Source of the DNA: JAXGPL01 sp040766985
Lineage (GTDB): Bacteria; Bacillota; Sulfobacillia; JAUYEG01
Reading direction: 5' to 3'
NCBI GenBank assembly: GCA_040766985.1
Contig: JAXGPL010000013.1
Location: 16,310 to 80,309 of the forward strand
Length of the DNA stretch: 64,000 nucleotides
Below, in pieces: positions 56,209 to 64,000 of this stretch. Below the pieces are notes generated by a model. That model ran no database searches. It was not told where the DNA came from and was given only the letters and a program-made list of their open reading frames with translations. The position numbers were made by a program, and so were the translations under genes. Each line of letters begins with the position of its first letter. Position 1 is the stretch's first letter.

Positions 56209-57246
56209 CTATGCCTGGTCCAGCAACCTCCATAGCTCGTCGCGCGGCGTGTCCTTGACGGCAATAGGCCGTCCGCCCTGCAGGGGGATTACAGTCCGCC
56301 CCTCTGCGGCCGCAGTCATCCGCCCGATCACCGCACACGCTATACCCGCGCCGGCCAGGCCGGCCGTGATCGTCTCCGCGTTCTCCGGCCCGGCGGCGAT
56401 CATCAGTGCGCCGCTTGAGATCAGCCGCAGCGAATCAAACCCGAGCACGGCTGCTAATGCCGCAGTTTCGGCCCTGACCGGCACGTCCGATGCCTGAAGC
56501 ACAAAGCCCAGGCCCGACGCCTCGGCCAGTTCGTAGGCCGCACCCAGCACTCCGCCCTCCGTCGGGTCGTGCATCGCGGTCGGCCGTCCCACCCTCGCCA
56601 CGGCTGCGTCATGCACCACACTGAGCTCATTGCGCATCGCTACGGCGGACGTGATGGTTTCCATTGAAACCCCGGCCGCCAGCAGCCGGTCGCGGAAGGC
56701 CTCGGCGAGAATTGACGTACCCTCGATGCCCGCGCCCTTGGTCAGCAGCAGCAGGTCCCCTGCTCTGGCGCCCGCCGGGGTGATCAGGCGGTCGGGCGGA
56801 ACACGGCCGATCGCCGTGGCCGACAGGACAGCGGTATTGACCGCCCGGGTCACCTCGGTATGCCCGCCGGCGATTTCGATGTTCAGTTCGAGCGCAGCCC
56901 GGTGCGAACCAGCGGCCAGGGCCGATAACTCCTCCGCCGAAGTCCCCTCCGGCATCAGAACCGTCAGCAGCAGCGCGACGGGATCGGCCCCGTATACGGC
57001 TACGTCGTTGCAGCAGATGTGAACGGCCCAGTAGCCTGCGTCGCCCGCCGCGCCGGTGATCGGATCGGTGGACAAGATGACCAGGTCTCCTCCAAAGTCC
57101 AGGGCTGCCGAATCAAGACCCACGCCCGCCCGGACGAGCACCTCCCGGCGCCTGGCCCCGGTCCGGGCAAGGACAACCGACTGCAGCATCGCTGAGGACA
57201 GCTTGCCGGTCTGCAGGCCGCCGGGTTCGGCCACAGGGCCTCGCAT
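56209..57246 (-). CDS. AIR synthase/HypE-like protein
   Basis: A 345-residue member of the PurM/HypE/SelD superfamily, ATP-using enzymes with a Gly-rich active site. ATG at 57246 behind GGAGACGG. Motifs: VGLDSAALDFGGDLVILSTD, DPITGA, ICCNDVAVYGADPVALLLTV, IAGGHTEVT and MHDPTEGGVLGAAYELAEA. These fit the AIR-synthase-related proteins annotated as hydrogenase maturation factors. The C-terminal Cys that HypE carbamoylates is not at the end here (ends WRLLDQA), and no hydrogenase genes are in view, so a different substrate is likely. Third gene after purA and pdxA. Confidence 0.75.
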   Translation of the reverse strand: MRGPVAEPGGLQTGKLSSAMLQSVVLARTGARRREVLVRAGVGLDSAALDFGGDLVILSTDPITGAAGDAGYWAVHICCNDVAVYGADPVALLLTVLMPEGTSAEELSALAAGSHRAALELNIEIAGGHTEVTRAVNTAVLSATAIGRVPPDRLITPAGARAGDLLLLTKGAGIEGTSILAEAFRDRLLAAGVSMETITSAVAMRNELSVVHDAAVARVGRPTAMHDPTEGGVLGAAYELAEASGLGFVLQASDVPVRAETAALAAVLGFDSLRLISSGALMIAAGPENAETITAGLAGAGIACAVIGRMTAAAEGRTVIPLQGGRPIAVKDTPRDELWRLLDQA

Positions 57247-57276
57247 CGCCGTCTCCTTGGTCTCCCTCGAATCCAC

Positions 57277-58326
57277 CTACAGGACCACCTCGTCCGGCCG
57301 CGGCCACTCGCCTTTGGCCAACGAGGCAGCCGCCAGAATCGCTGCCACCATACTCCGCGCGTCCGCCTTTCCCTGCCATGCCAGATCAAAGGCCGTCCCG
57401 TGGTCAACTGACGTCCGGGCCAACGGCAGCCCGAAGGCCACCGTATAGCTGTGGTGGAAGTCATGCACTTTGACGGCGATATGCCCCTGGTCGTGGTACA
57501 GCACCAGAACGAGATCCCACCGCCCCGTCGTAGCCGAGGGCAGCAAGCTGTCCGCCGGAAACGGCCCGCTGGCGTCGATGCCCAGATCCCGCGCGGCCGC
57601 CACCGCCGGAGCAATGACGTCGATTTCCTCGCGCCCGAAGAGGCCTCCTTCCCCGCCGTGCGGGTTCAGGGCAGCCACGGCGATGCGTGCCGCCGGGATG
57701 CCGAAGCGGGTCATCTCTGCCTGCGCAAGCCGCAGTTTGGCAAGGATCCGGTCCTTCGTGACAGACCGCACGGCGTCGCCCAGCGAGCGATGAGTGGTCA
57801 GGTGCAGGCACCGTAGGTAGCCGGCGACCAGCACCGTGCCGCTGTCGGCCGCCCCGGTCATCCTGGTGAGGTATTCGAGGTGGCCGACATCCTTGTAGCC
57901 GCCGAGCTTCGTCGCTTCCTTGTTAATAGGCGCGGTTGCGATCGCGTCGCACCTGCCCGCCAGCACGTCGCGGGCGGCGGTTTGCACAAACCCGAAGCTC
58001 GCCGCCCCGCACCGGCCGTCGATCACCCCCGGCTGGAACTCCCCGGGCGCCGGACCCGGGACATCCACGACCTCAAACCCGGGGTCCGGATACCGCTCTA
58101 CCGCCGCGCCGCAGCCCTTGTCTCCCGAAACCAGCCGCATCGCGGCCTGGACCACCGACGCCGTGCCGTAGACCGCGGGCCGGCAACGCGCCAGGACTCC
58201 CGGCGCCAGAACAGCCCTGGCGACGACTTCCGGTCCGATCCCGGCGGGATCCCCGACGGTCACTGCGACGCGCGGAAGCCGCGGCTCAGTGGCGGCGCGC
58301 TTCCCACCCACATCCAGCACTGCCAT
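57277..58326 (-). CDS. pdxA: PdxA family 4-phosphohydroxy-threonine dehydrogenase
   Basis: A 349-residue NAD-dependent oxidative decarboxylase family member. In vitamin B6 synthesis PdxA oxidises 4-phosphohydroxy-L-threonine; the related PdxA2 acts on D-threonate or erythronate 4-phosphate. Motifs: VTVGDPAGIGPEVV, TAPINKEA, HLEYLT, NPHGGEGGLFGREE, LYHDQGHIAVK and TSVDHGTAFD with metal-binding His residues. It starts 8 nt after purA ends. Neither pdxJ nor a DUF1537 kinase gene is in the window, so which substrate applies is undecided. Confidence 0.87.
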   Translation of the reverse strand: MAVLDVGGKRAATEPRLPRVAVTVGDPAGIGPEVVARAVLAPGVLARCRPAVYGTASVVQAAMRLVSGDKGCGAAVERYPDPGFEVVDVPGPAPGEFQPGVIDGRCGAASFGFVQTAARDVLAGRCDAIATAPINKEATKLGGYKDVGHLEYLTRMTGAADSGTVLVAGYLRCLHLTTHRSLGDAVRSVTKDRILAKLRLAQAEMTRFGIPAARIAVAALNPHGGEGGLFGREEIDVIAPAVAAARDLGIDASGPFPADSLLPSATTGRWDLVLVLYHDQGHIAVKVHDFHHSYTVAFGLPLARTSVDHGTAFDLAWQGKADARSMVAAILAAASLAKGEWPRPDEVVL

Positions 58327-58334
58327 CTCCCTTG

Positions 58335-59609
58335 CTAGCCGGCGATGTGGATGGTGTGTTCACGGTGCGGCCCGACCGATACGAGCGACGGCTTCACACC
58401 AACCTGCTCCGCAATCAGGTCCAGGTAGGCGCGGGCCTCCTTGGGCAGGTCCGAAAGCTTGCGGGCGTCGCGCGTCGAGCGCCGCCAGCCCGGCAAGGTC
58501 ACGTAGACGGGTTCGAGCCCGTCGAAGTACCGGGCCTGCGGCACGTAAAGGTGCTCCTTGTCACCGCAGCGGTAACGCAGGCAGACCTTGATCTCATCCA
58601 TCTCGTCCAGCACGTCGAGCTTGGTCACCGCGATGCTGTCCACACCGTTGATCAGGCAGGCGTACCGCACCGCCACCAGGTCAAGCCAGCCGCACCGCCG
58701 TGGGCGGCCGGTCGTAGCGCCGTACTCGCCGCCGCGGACCCGCAACTGCTCGCCGACCTCGCCCTCGTCTTCGGTCGGCACCGGACCGGAGCCGACGGCC
58801 GTCGTGTATGCCTTCACGACCCCGATCACGGTTTCCACGAAATGCGGAGGCACGCCGCCCGCCGCGCACGCCCCGCCCGCCGTGGGATTGGACGACGTCA
58901 CGAAGGGGTAAATGCCCCAGTCTAGGTCGCGCATTATCCCAAGCTGCCCTTCGAGCAGCACGTTAGCGTTGTCCTTGAGCCAGGCGGCGATGGTCGTCGC
59001 GGGGTCGACGACGTACTTGCGGAGCCTGTCGCCGTTGGCGGCGAGAACCTCTACGAGGGGGCCGACCTGGTCGAGGGTTTCGGTGTGGGTCAGGCCCAGC
59101 CAGGCCTCGTAACGGCTCAGTAGCAGAGTAACAAGGCTTGAAAGCCGGCGGCGTTCGAGAAGGTCGCCGATCTGGATGCCGAATCGCGCGGCCTTGGTTG
59201 CGTACGCAGGGCCGATTCCGCGCCCGGTGGTGCCGATTTCCTGGCCGCCGCGCAGACGTTCCTCGGCGGCTTCAACCTTCATGTGAAGCGGAACGACGAC
59301 CTGGGCCCGGTCCGAGACCCGGAAACCGTCAACCGCGACGCCCCGCGCGGTCAGGTCGTCGAGTTCCTCAAGCAACGCGTTCGTGTCGACGACCGTCCCC
59401 GTACCGAGCAGGTTGAGCACTCCCGGCCGGAAAATCCCCGACGGGACAAGGTGCAGCCGGAATTCGCCGTACTCGTTGATGATGGTGTGCCCCGCGTTGG
59501 CGCCGCCCTGAAACCGCGCGACCGCGTCAGCGCCCGCAGCCAGGAAATCCACTACCTTGCCCTTGCCTTCGTCACCCCACTGGGTACCGATCACGACGAT
59601 GGCAGACAT
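58335..59609 (-). CDS. purA: Adenylosuccinate synthetase
   Basis: Joins IMP and aspartate with GTP on the way to AMP, in the cytoplasm. 424 residues, normal length. ATG at 59609 with GGGGGAG before it. Motifs: VVIGTQWGDEGKGKVVD (catalytic Asp, P-loop), GGANAGHT (His), GTTGRGIGPAYA, YPFVTSSNPTAGG and TTGRPRRCGWLDL. Slight oddity: the FEGAQG..LD.DHGTYPF segment reads LEGQLGIMRDLDWGIYPF. First gene of a purA-pdxA-hypE-like operon, divergent from lysR. Confidence 0.95.
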   Translation of the reverse strand: MSAIVVIGTQWGDEGKGKVVDFLAAGADAVARFQGGANAGHTIINEYGEFRLHLVPSGIFRPGVLNLLGTGTVVDTNALLEELDDLTARGVAVDGFRVSDRAQVVVPLHMKVEAAEERLRGGQEIGTTGRGIGPAYATKAARFGIQIGDLLERRRLSSLVTLLLSRYEAWLGLTHTETLDQVGPLVEVLAANGDRLRKYVVDPATTIAAWLKDNANVLLEGQLGIMRDLDWGIYPFVTSSNPTAGGACAAGGVPPHFVETVIGVVKAYTTAVGSGPVPTEDEGEVGEQLRVRGGEYGATTGRPRRCGWLDLVAVRYACLINGVDSIAVTKLDVLDEMDEIKVCLRYRCGDKEHLYVPQARYFDGLEPVYVTLPGWRRSTRDARKLSDLPKEARAYLDLIAEQVGVKPSLVSVGPHREHTIHIAG

Positions 59610-59683
59610 CTGACTCCCCCTTCTCCCACAACAGCTCTCACTGCGCGTCAAACTCCATCGCTAGCTTATCTCCGCCGCAAGAC

Positions 59684-59705
59684 ATCAATCAAATTGATGA
59701 TTGAT
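59684..59705. promoter_or_regulatory. LysR-type operator between purA and lysR
   Basis: Perfect palindrome ATCAATCA-N6-TGATTGAT in an AT-rich patch that stands out from the high-GC background. It overlaps the lysR -35 element, as expected for LysR autoregulation, and could also act on purA. Confidence 0.6.
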
Positions 59706-59729
59706 ATGACACATATAAGGTACTATGAT
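59701..59729 (+). promoter_or_regulatory. Sigma-A promoter of lysR gene
   Basis: TTGATA (59701-59706), exact 17-nt spacer, TATGAT (59724-59729), 22 nt before the start codon. Confidence 0.65.
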
Positions 59730-59751
59730 GACTGAGAGGAGGCTGAGGTCA

Positions 59752-60660
59752 ATGCTTCTCTCTCACCTTGAAACCTTCGCCGCCGTCGCCCAACATCTCA
59801 GCTTAACGCGTGCGGCGGCCGAACTCCACCTTTCCCAGCCCGCAGTTACCCAACATATCGCGTCCCTCGAGCAGGAACTCGACTGCCGCCTGTTCGAACG
59901 CCACGGCCGCGGCGTCAGATTGACGGTCGAAGGTGAACGGCTCCTGGCGTGCCACCGCAAAGTGCAGACCGCACTTGGGGACCTGCGCCGCGAGATCGAC
60001 GAGACCCGGAGCGGTTCCCGCGGCCACCTGTCGGTCGGTGCCGGCCTCGACGATATGCATTTTCGTGCTGCCCGGGCTGTTGGCCGAATACCGCGCCCTG
60101 CATCCCGGCGTTGAACTCCATGTCCGCAGTGGCCGGACGCGCGAGGTCCTGGGGATGGTGCTGGATGAACAGATCGACCTCGGGATGGTCACCTCGCCCG
60201 TCCAGCACCGGAGCGTTGAGACCTTTCCCCTCTATCAGGACCGGATGGTGGTCGTGGCGAGGCCGGAGCACCCGCTGGCTGAGGCGGGCACGGTTGATGC
60301 CGCCGCCCTCGCATCACAACGGCTGATCCTGTTCGAGAGGGGTTCGGGGTTCCGCACCTATCTGCAAGAGGTGTCTGAATCGAGGGGGTCTTGCTGCAGG
60401 CGGATTTTGAGCTCGACAGCATCGAGGCCATCAAGGAGATGGTGCTGGCCGGACTCGGCATTTCTGTTGTGCCCGAGATCGCTGTCGTGCGCGAGATGAT
60501 GGCTGGGTCGCTGGTCAGCCTGCCCCTTTCCGACTGGCCGGTGATGGAGCGCACCACGAGCCTGATCATCCGGCGACGAAGCCCCGAGCCCCGCCCGGCG
60601 GCGGTGGAAGCGTTCCTGAGGCTGGTCCGGCACAGGTTCGGTGAACGGCCGGACGGGTAG
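59752..60660 (+). CDS. LysR family regulator, two compensating frameshifts
   Basis: Total 302 codons, normal for LysR. ATG at 59752 behind GAGAGGAGG. The DNA-binding domain (LETFAAVAQHLSLTRAAAEL, then SQPAVTQHIASLEQELDCRLF) is intact; at about 60050 the frame shifts into the effector domain (FVLPGLLAEYRALHPGVEL, GMVLDEQIDLGM) and near 60385 it shifts again (LDSIEAIKEMVLAGLGISV, then VPEIAV). The breaks cancel out, which suggests local base-call errors. Effector unknown. Divergent from purA with a shared palindrome. Confidence 0.8.
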
Positions 60661-60801
60661 AGCGCCGGAGTGCTGTCGGCAGGACGACAGCAGGCCGCTC
60701 GCGGCCGGCCACCTCTTAGAGGGGAAGCCTGCTTTGACCAGAGAAGGTACGGCCGTCCGCACGCATACGCCATCAACTCGCTCCGGTGGGAGGTCTGCTA
60801 T

Positions 60802-61155
60802 ATGGAACTGCGCTTCAAGTCATGGATCGAGCACGGCGGCAAGATGGTCTTCGGAGAGGGGCTCAACGAACTGCTGTCGGGCATCCGGACCTACGGATCG
60901 ATCGCGCGGGCGGCTGCGGGGATGGGCCTCGCCTATCGCGAGGCGTGGGGCCGGCTGCGCCAGGCAGAGGCGGCGCTGGGCGCCCCGCTGTTGGAGAGGC
61001 GCACCGGAGGGCCGCGCGGCGGGGGCGCCGTCCTGACCCCGCTCGGTGAGCACCTCGTTGAGGCCTTTTCGGTCATCGAGGACCGGCTTGCCGGGACCGT
61101 GCAACAACTGGAGGAAGAGTTCCTGCGCAGAATGCCCGACCTCGCGGGAAAGTGA
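60802..61155 (+). CDS. ModE-type winged-helix regulator (DNA-binding domain only)
   Basis: A 117-residue protein resembling the N-terminal domain of ModE: FGEGLNELLSGIRTYGSIAR, then AAAGMGLAYREAWGRLRQAE, LLERRTGGPRGGGAVLTP. ATG at 60802 behind GGGAGG. There is no TOBE/Mop molybdate-binding domain, so it may sense nothing directly or rely on a partner. No molybdate transport genes nearby. Confidence 0.82.
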   Translation: MELRFKSWIEHGGKMVFGEGLNELLSGIRTYGSIARAAAGMGLAYREAWGRLRQAEAALGAPLLERRTGGPRGGGAVLTPLGEHLVEAFSVIEDRLAGTVQQLEEEFLRRMPDLAGK

Positions 61156-61236
61156 CCGGCCGCCGCGGGACAAGGCTTTGCCGGGCCCCGATGAGCCCAT
61201 CTCCCAGCTAAAGCCGTGAATCCTGCGGCCGGGCCG

Positions 61237-61265
61237 TTGATGTAAGCCGCGATTCGTGTTATGGT
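61237..61265 (+). promoter_or_regulatory. Promoter of the lysine-riboswitch transcript
   Basis: TTGATG (61237-61242), exact 17-nt spacer, TATGGT (61260-61265), about 30 nt before the regulatory RNA begins. Confidence 0.6.
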
Positions 61266-61295
61266 GCGGACAAACAGAATAGGCACGAGACGCCT

Positions 61296-61509
61296 CACTC
61301 TCCCCTTGGGAAGTGAGGTAGAGGCGCGGCAGTCCATTATTGACACCCTGAGAACGGCATCGAAGACGGGTGCATAGGGGACGCCGCCGAAGCCGGCGCG
61401 GGGCCCAACCAAACCGGCTGGGGTTGCATCGAACAGGTGCAACACTGTCACGATAGACGCCCCCTATGAGTCTGTCGTGGAGCGCTATCTCACAATAAGG
61501 GGAGAGGTG
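61296..61509 (+). promoter_or_regulatory. Lysine riboswitch with built-in anti-Shine-Dalgarno strand
   Basis: The aptamer spans 61313-61493. P1 is nine pairs, GTGAGGTAG (61313-61321) with CTATCTCAC (61485-61493). L-box consensus elements are present: AGAGGCGC, GCCGCCGAAG, ACTGTCA and TGGAGCGCTATC. Immediately outside P1, CACTCTCCCCTT (61296-61307) is complementary to AAGGGGAGAGGTG (61497-61509; one bulged G), which is the ribosome site of the ORF starting at 61510. Lysine-closed P1 would bring these strands together and hide the site, so control is probably translational. Genes downstream make dipicolinate and lysine precursors, matching the ligand. Confidence 0.93.
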
Positions 61510-61665
61510 ATGAGCATCGCATTTTGTGGCAGCCGTTCGACGCTGGGTCTGGTCGTCAGGGCTGCCTTTGTGTGTTCCGGTCTGACACCCCGACACAGGA
61601 CATGTCGGCATAGGACGTCTCTGCCCAAGGGGTACTCATCTCAAGACAAGGGGATGCAGAAGTGA
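61510..61665 (+). CDS. 51-residue ORF between lysine riboswitch and dpaB
   Basis: ATG at 61510 directly follows GGGGAGAGGTG, the site the riboswitch appears to control. The frame encodes a Cys/Arg-rich peptide starting MSIAFCGSRSTLGLVVRAAF, and its TGA overlaps the dpaB GTG start as GTGA. Not recognised. It may be a leader that couples riboswitch control to dpaB, which has no strong ribosome site of its own. Confidence 0.5.
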   Translation: MSIAFCGSRSTLGLVVRAAFVCSGLTPRHRTCRHRTSLPKGYSSQDKGMQK

Positions 61666-62253
61666 GGTTTGACGGAAAGAAGCTGGCGTTCTGCCTTACC
61701 GGCGCATATCACAAGATCCCTGCTGTGTTGGATCTGATGCGGCAGGCGGTCGCGGAGGGCGCCGAAGTGACGACGATCGTGTCGTCCGCCACGCTGGAGA
61801 TCGCTGCGGTGACCAGGCGCGAGGGCGAAATTGAAGGCCGTCGAGGCCATCATGGGGCGGCGGCCGTGGAACACGTTGAGCGAGGCGGAGCGGACGGGGC
61901 CCGGCAAGCTGTTCGACCTGGTCATCGTCGCACCGTGCACCGGCAACACGCTCGCCAAGATCGCCAACGCGATAACGGACGGCCCGGTGACCATGGCTGT
62001 CAAGGCACACCTGCGCAATCAGCGCCCGGTGCTAATCTCGATATCCACCAACGACGGACTCGGCCTCAACGCCCGCAACCTGGGGACTCTGTTGGCCGTC
62101 CGCCATATCTACTTCGTGCCGTTTGGCCAGGACAAGCCCCTCGAAAAGCCCGCGTCCCTTGACGCGGACCTGCAGTTGCTGCTGGATGCCGCGGGCGCGG
62201 CGATTGAGAGCAGGCAGTTGCAGCCGGTGCTCATCCAACGGCATCAGGCCTAG
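61662..62253 (+). CDS. dpaB: Dipicolinate synthase subunit B, frameshifted
   Basis: Flavoprotein-like subunit of dipicolinate synthase, which makes the calcium-chelating DPA of the spore core from a lysine-pathway intermediate (also called spoVFB). GTG at 61662. First frame: KLAFCLTGAYHKIPAVLDLM, EGAEVTTIVSS. After a break near 61830 the second frame continues MGRRPWNTLSEAE, APCTGNTLAKIANAITDGPV, NARNLGTLL and YFVPFGQD, the family core. One base removed gives about 196 residues, the normal size. dpaA, usually adjacent, is not in the window. The gene marks the organism as a spore-former. Confidence 0.85.
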
Positions 62254-62255
62254 GG

Positions 62256-63539
62256 GTGACGCAGGTGAGGGTCATTATCCAGAAGTTCGGGGGCACGTCG
62301 CTCGCGACTGACGAAGCTCAGGGCGCGGCGGCGGGACACGTCCTCCGCACCCAGGCGGCCGGCTGGTCGCCTGTGGTCGTGGTATCGGCGATGGGCAGGA
62401 CGGGGGCTCCGTATGCGACGGATACCCTGGCAGGGCTGGTCGCCGAATCCGGCATGCATCCGGATCGGCGCGAGATGGACCTGCTGCTGAGTTGTGGGGA
62501 GATCATCGCGGGCGCGGTCTTCGCGGCGCGGCTACGCAGTCTGGGCGCGGACGCCGTCGCTCTGACGGGCGCCCAGGCCGGCATTGTGACCAACGAACTG
62601 CACGGCGACGCGAGCATCCGCGACATCCGGCCGGGCCGGCTGCAGGGCCTGCTTGCCGAGGGCAAGGTGCCGGTCGTCGCGGGTTTCCAGGGGGCGTCGG
62701 ACGGTGGCGAGGTCACGACCCTGGGCCGGGGCGGGAGCGATATCACCGCGGTCGCGCTGGGCTCCGCCCTTCACGCCGAGCTTACCGAGATCTATACGGA
62801 CGTCGACGGGGTCATGACCGCGGACCCGCGGATGGTCCCCGACGCCAAGACGATTCCCCACATGACATACGACGAAACCAGCTATCTCGCTTACGAGGGC
62901 GCCAAGGTTTTGCACCCGCGCGCGGTCGAGTTGGCGATGCGCTTCGGCCAACCCGTGCGGATCCGTTCGACGTTCGCCGACTCGGCCGGTACGCTGGTCA
63001 ACGCGGACAATGGGGGCGAGAGCTGGGCCCAACGGACCGGCTGGAAACCCGTCACGGGCATCACGCACTCCGGCAACCTGGCTCACTTCTCCCTGACCCG
63101 CGGCGACGGCGACGGACCGCCGTACACCAGGACATTCCGGGCGCTCGCGGACGTCGGTGTCAACGTCGACATGATCTCGATATCACCGGCCAGTTGCTCG
63201 TTCGTTGTTGAGGGCGAGTGCGCGGCGGACGCGGAGAAGGCTCTGCGGTCCGCCGGAGTCAACGCCCGCGTGCGTCCCGGCTGCGCCAAGGTCTGCGTCG
63301 TGGGCCGGTTGATGAGGTACGTCCCGGGCGTCATGGCGCAGGTTTCCGAGGCTCTCGTCGATGCGGGCGTGGACGTACTGCAGACGTCCGACTCTCTGAC
63401 GACGATCTCCTGCCTCGTGGAGCAGGCGCAGCTTCAGGCGGCGGTGCAGGCACTGCACGCGCGGTTTCGCCTGAATCAGACACAGGGCGGGCCGCAGGAC
63501 CAAGGCCACACCGAAGGAGGCCGTTCACAATGCAGATGA
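62256..63539 (+). CDS. Aspartate kinase
   Basis: First enzyme of the aspartate family pathway: phosphorylates L-aspartate. 427 residues. Kinase domain with QKFGGTSLA, GRGGSDITAVALG, EIYTDVDGVMTADPR and KVLHPRAVELA; two ACT domains follow (HFSLTRG, then VNVDMISISPASCSF; VCVVGRLMRYVPGVMAQVSE), where lysine or diaminopimelate usually inhibits. GTG at 62256 or 62265. Placement between dpaB and dapA resembles the DapG isozyme of Bacillus, tuned for diaminopimelate and dipicolinate supply. The asd gene normally found in such operons is missing here. Confidence 0.92.
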   Translation: MTQVRVIIQKFGGTSLATDEAQGAAAGHVLRTQAAGWSPVVVVSAMGRTGAPYATDTLAGLVAESGMHPDRREMDLLLSCGEIIAGAVFAARLRSLGADAVALTGAQAGIVTNELHGDASIRDIRPGRLQGLLAEGKVPVVAGFQGASDGGEVTTLGRGGSDITAVALGSALHAELTEIYTDVDGVMTADPRMVPDAKTIPHMTYDETSYLAYEGAKVLHPRAVELAMRFGQPVRIRSTFADSAGTLVNADNGGESWAQRTGWKPVTGITHSGNLAHFSLTRGDGDGPPYTRTFRALADVGVNVDMISISPASCSFVVEGECAADAEKALRSAGVNARVRPGCAKVCVVGRLMRYVPGVMAQVSEALVDAGVDVLQTSDSLTTISCLVEQAQLQAAVQALHARFRLNQTQGGPQDQGHTEGGRSQCR

Positions 63540-64000
63540 GGGCCAACTGGGGAAGGCTGCTCACGGCGATGGTCACGCCGCTGGACGAGCAGTTGGCGAT
63601 CAACCACGCCGCCGCGGCGCAGCTTGCACGGCATTTAGCGGATACTGGGTCTGATGGGATCGTGGTGGGCGGCACGACCGGGGAGTCCCCTTCCCTGTCG
63701 GCGGATGAGAAGGGCGCGCTGCTGGAAACCGTCCTTTCCGCCGTCGGCGACCGGGTCACAGTGATCGCGGGCACCGGCACCAACAGCACACGCGAATCGA
63801 TCGAGCTGACACGGCGCGCGGAACGCCTCGGCGCGCACGGCATTATGTTGGTAACGCCATACTACAACAAGCCGCCGCAGGCCGGCCTGGTGGCGCACTT
63901 TTCGGCCGTGGCCGCGGAAACCTCGCTCCCGGTGATGCTGTACAACGTGCCCGGGCGGACAGGCGTCAACCTGCTGCCGCCGGCGGTGGAGGAACTGGCG
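63530..64000 (+). CDS. dapA: 4-hydroxy-tetrahydrodipicolinate synthase, cut by window end
   Basis: Condenses pyruvate with aspartate semialdehyde. The first 157 residues are visible: LLTAMVTPLDE, GGTTGESPSLSADEK (pyruvate-binding Thr pair), VIAGTGTNSTRESIEL, VTPYYNKPPQAGL with the catalytic Tyr, and LYNVPGRTGVNL. The Schiff-base Lys lies beyond the window. ATG at 63530 with AAGGAGG 9 nt upstream, overlapping the aspartokinase stop by 10 nt. Its product feeds both diaminopimelate and DpaA/B. Confidence 0.95.
   Translation, partial: MQMRANWGRLLTAMVTPLDEQLAINHAAAAQLARHLADTGSDGIVVGGTTGESPSLSADEKGALLETVLSAVGDRVTVIAGTGTNSTRESIELTRRAERLGAHGIMLVTPYYNKPPQAGLVAHFSAVAAETSLPVMLYNVPGRTGVNLLPPAVEELA

Overview
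The window comes from a high-GC endospore-forming Bacillota (Firmicutes). Evidence is a dipicolinate synthase B (dpaB)-aspartokinase-dapA operon under a lysine riboswitch, an S-layer-homology protein, a HelD-type RNA polymerase recycling ATPase, strong GGAGG ribosome sites and A-type promoters. No 16S gene is present, so I go no further than phylum. An unusual number of genes carry single-base indels, often in homopolymer runs, and adding or removing one base restores a family-typical length. Many of these breaks may be assembly errors; I mark them individually.

Layout. 1-1.8 kb: tRNA-Phe, a frameshifted secreted amidase-like gene, and a tRNA-Val/tRNA-Asp unit with a consensus promoter. 1.9-5.0 kb: a murA-wecB-comB operon in which the MurA catalytic Cys is Asp. 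5.2-12 kb: AbrB-type membrane protein, MATE exporter, a hypothetical, a broken GNAT gene and an SLH protein. 12.1-18 kb: broken helD and a heterodimeric ABC exporter. 18-24 kb: membrane-anchored beta-propeller protein, TetR plus alpha/beta hydrolase, and a yibE/F-mntR pair with a DtxR/MntR-like operator and an Nramp remnant. 24-31 kb: three tandem M24 peptidase genes downstream of a four-gene membrane cassette whose first three genes are eroded; a GntR regulator is divergent.

31-55 kb is accessory. It is built around five copies or fragments of one large secreted protein family: a lipase-like N-terminus (only in the copy at 51.8-54.6 kb), a long middle region, a PKD-like domain and a conserved C-terminus. 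Three copies share the same 5' breakpoint; another has a bare signal peptide instead of the lipase domain; others are fused to remnants of a GntR gene or a serine recombinase. Between them lie secreted or lipoprotein genes and a three-gene cassette at 46.4-48.1 kb: a secreted protein with 21 Cys in its last ~87 residues, a MauE/DoxX-type membrane protein and an exported thioredoxin-fold protein. I read this as a dedicated disulfide-maturation system for a bacteriocin-like Cys-rich peptide. Immediately downstream an IS21-family element with a 5-bp target duplication interrupts a small membrane protein gene.

55-64 kb returns to core genes: an ORF-deleted group II intron sitting just after an intrinsic terminator, a purA-pdxA-hypE-like operon, a divergent LysR gene (frameshifted), a ModE-like regulator, and the lysine riboswitch operon. 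That riboswitch has a 5' anti-Shine-Dalgarno strand placed so that closing aptamer stem P1 would sequester the ribosome site of a 51-codon ORF coupled to dpaB. dapA runs off the end of the window.
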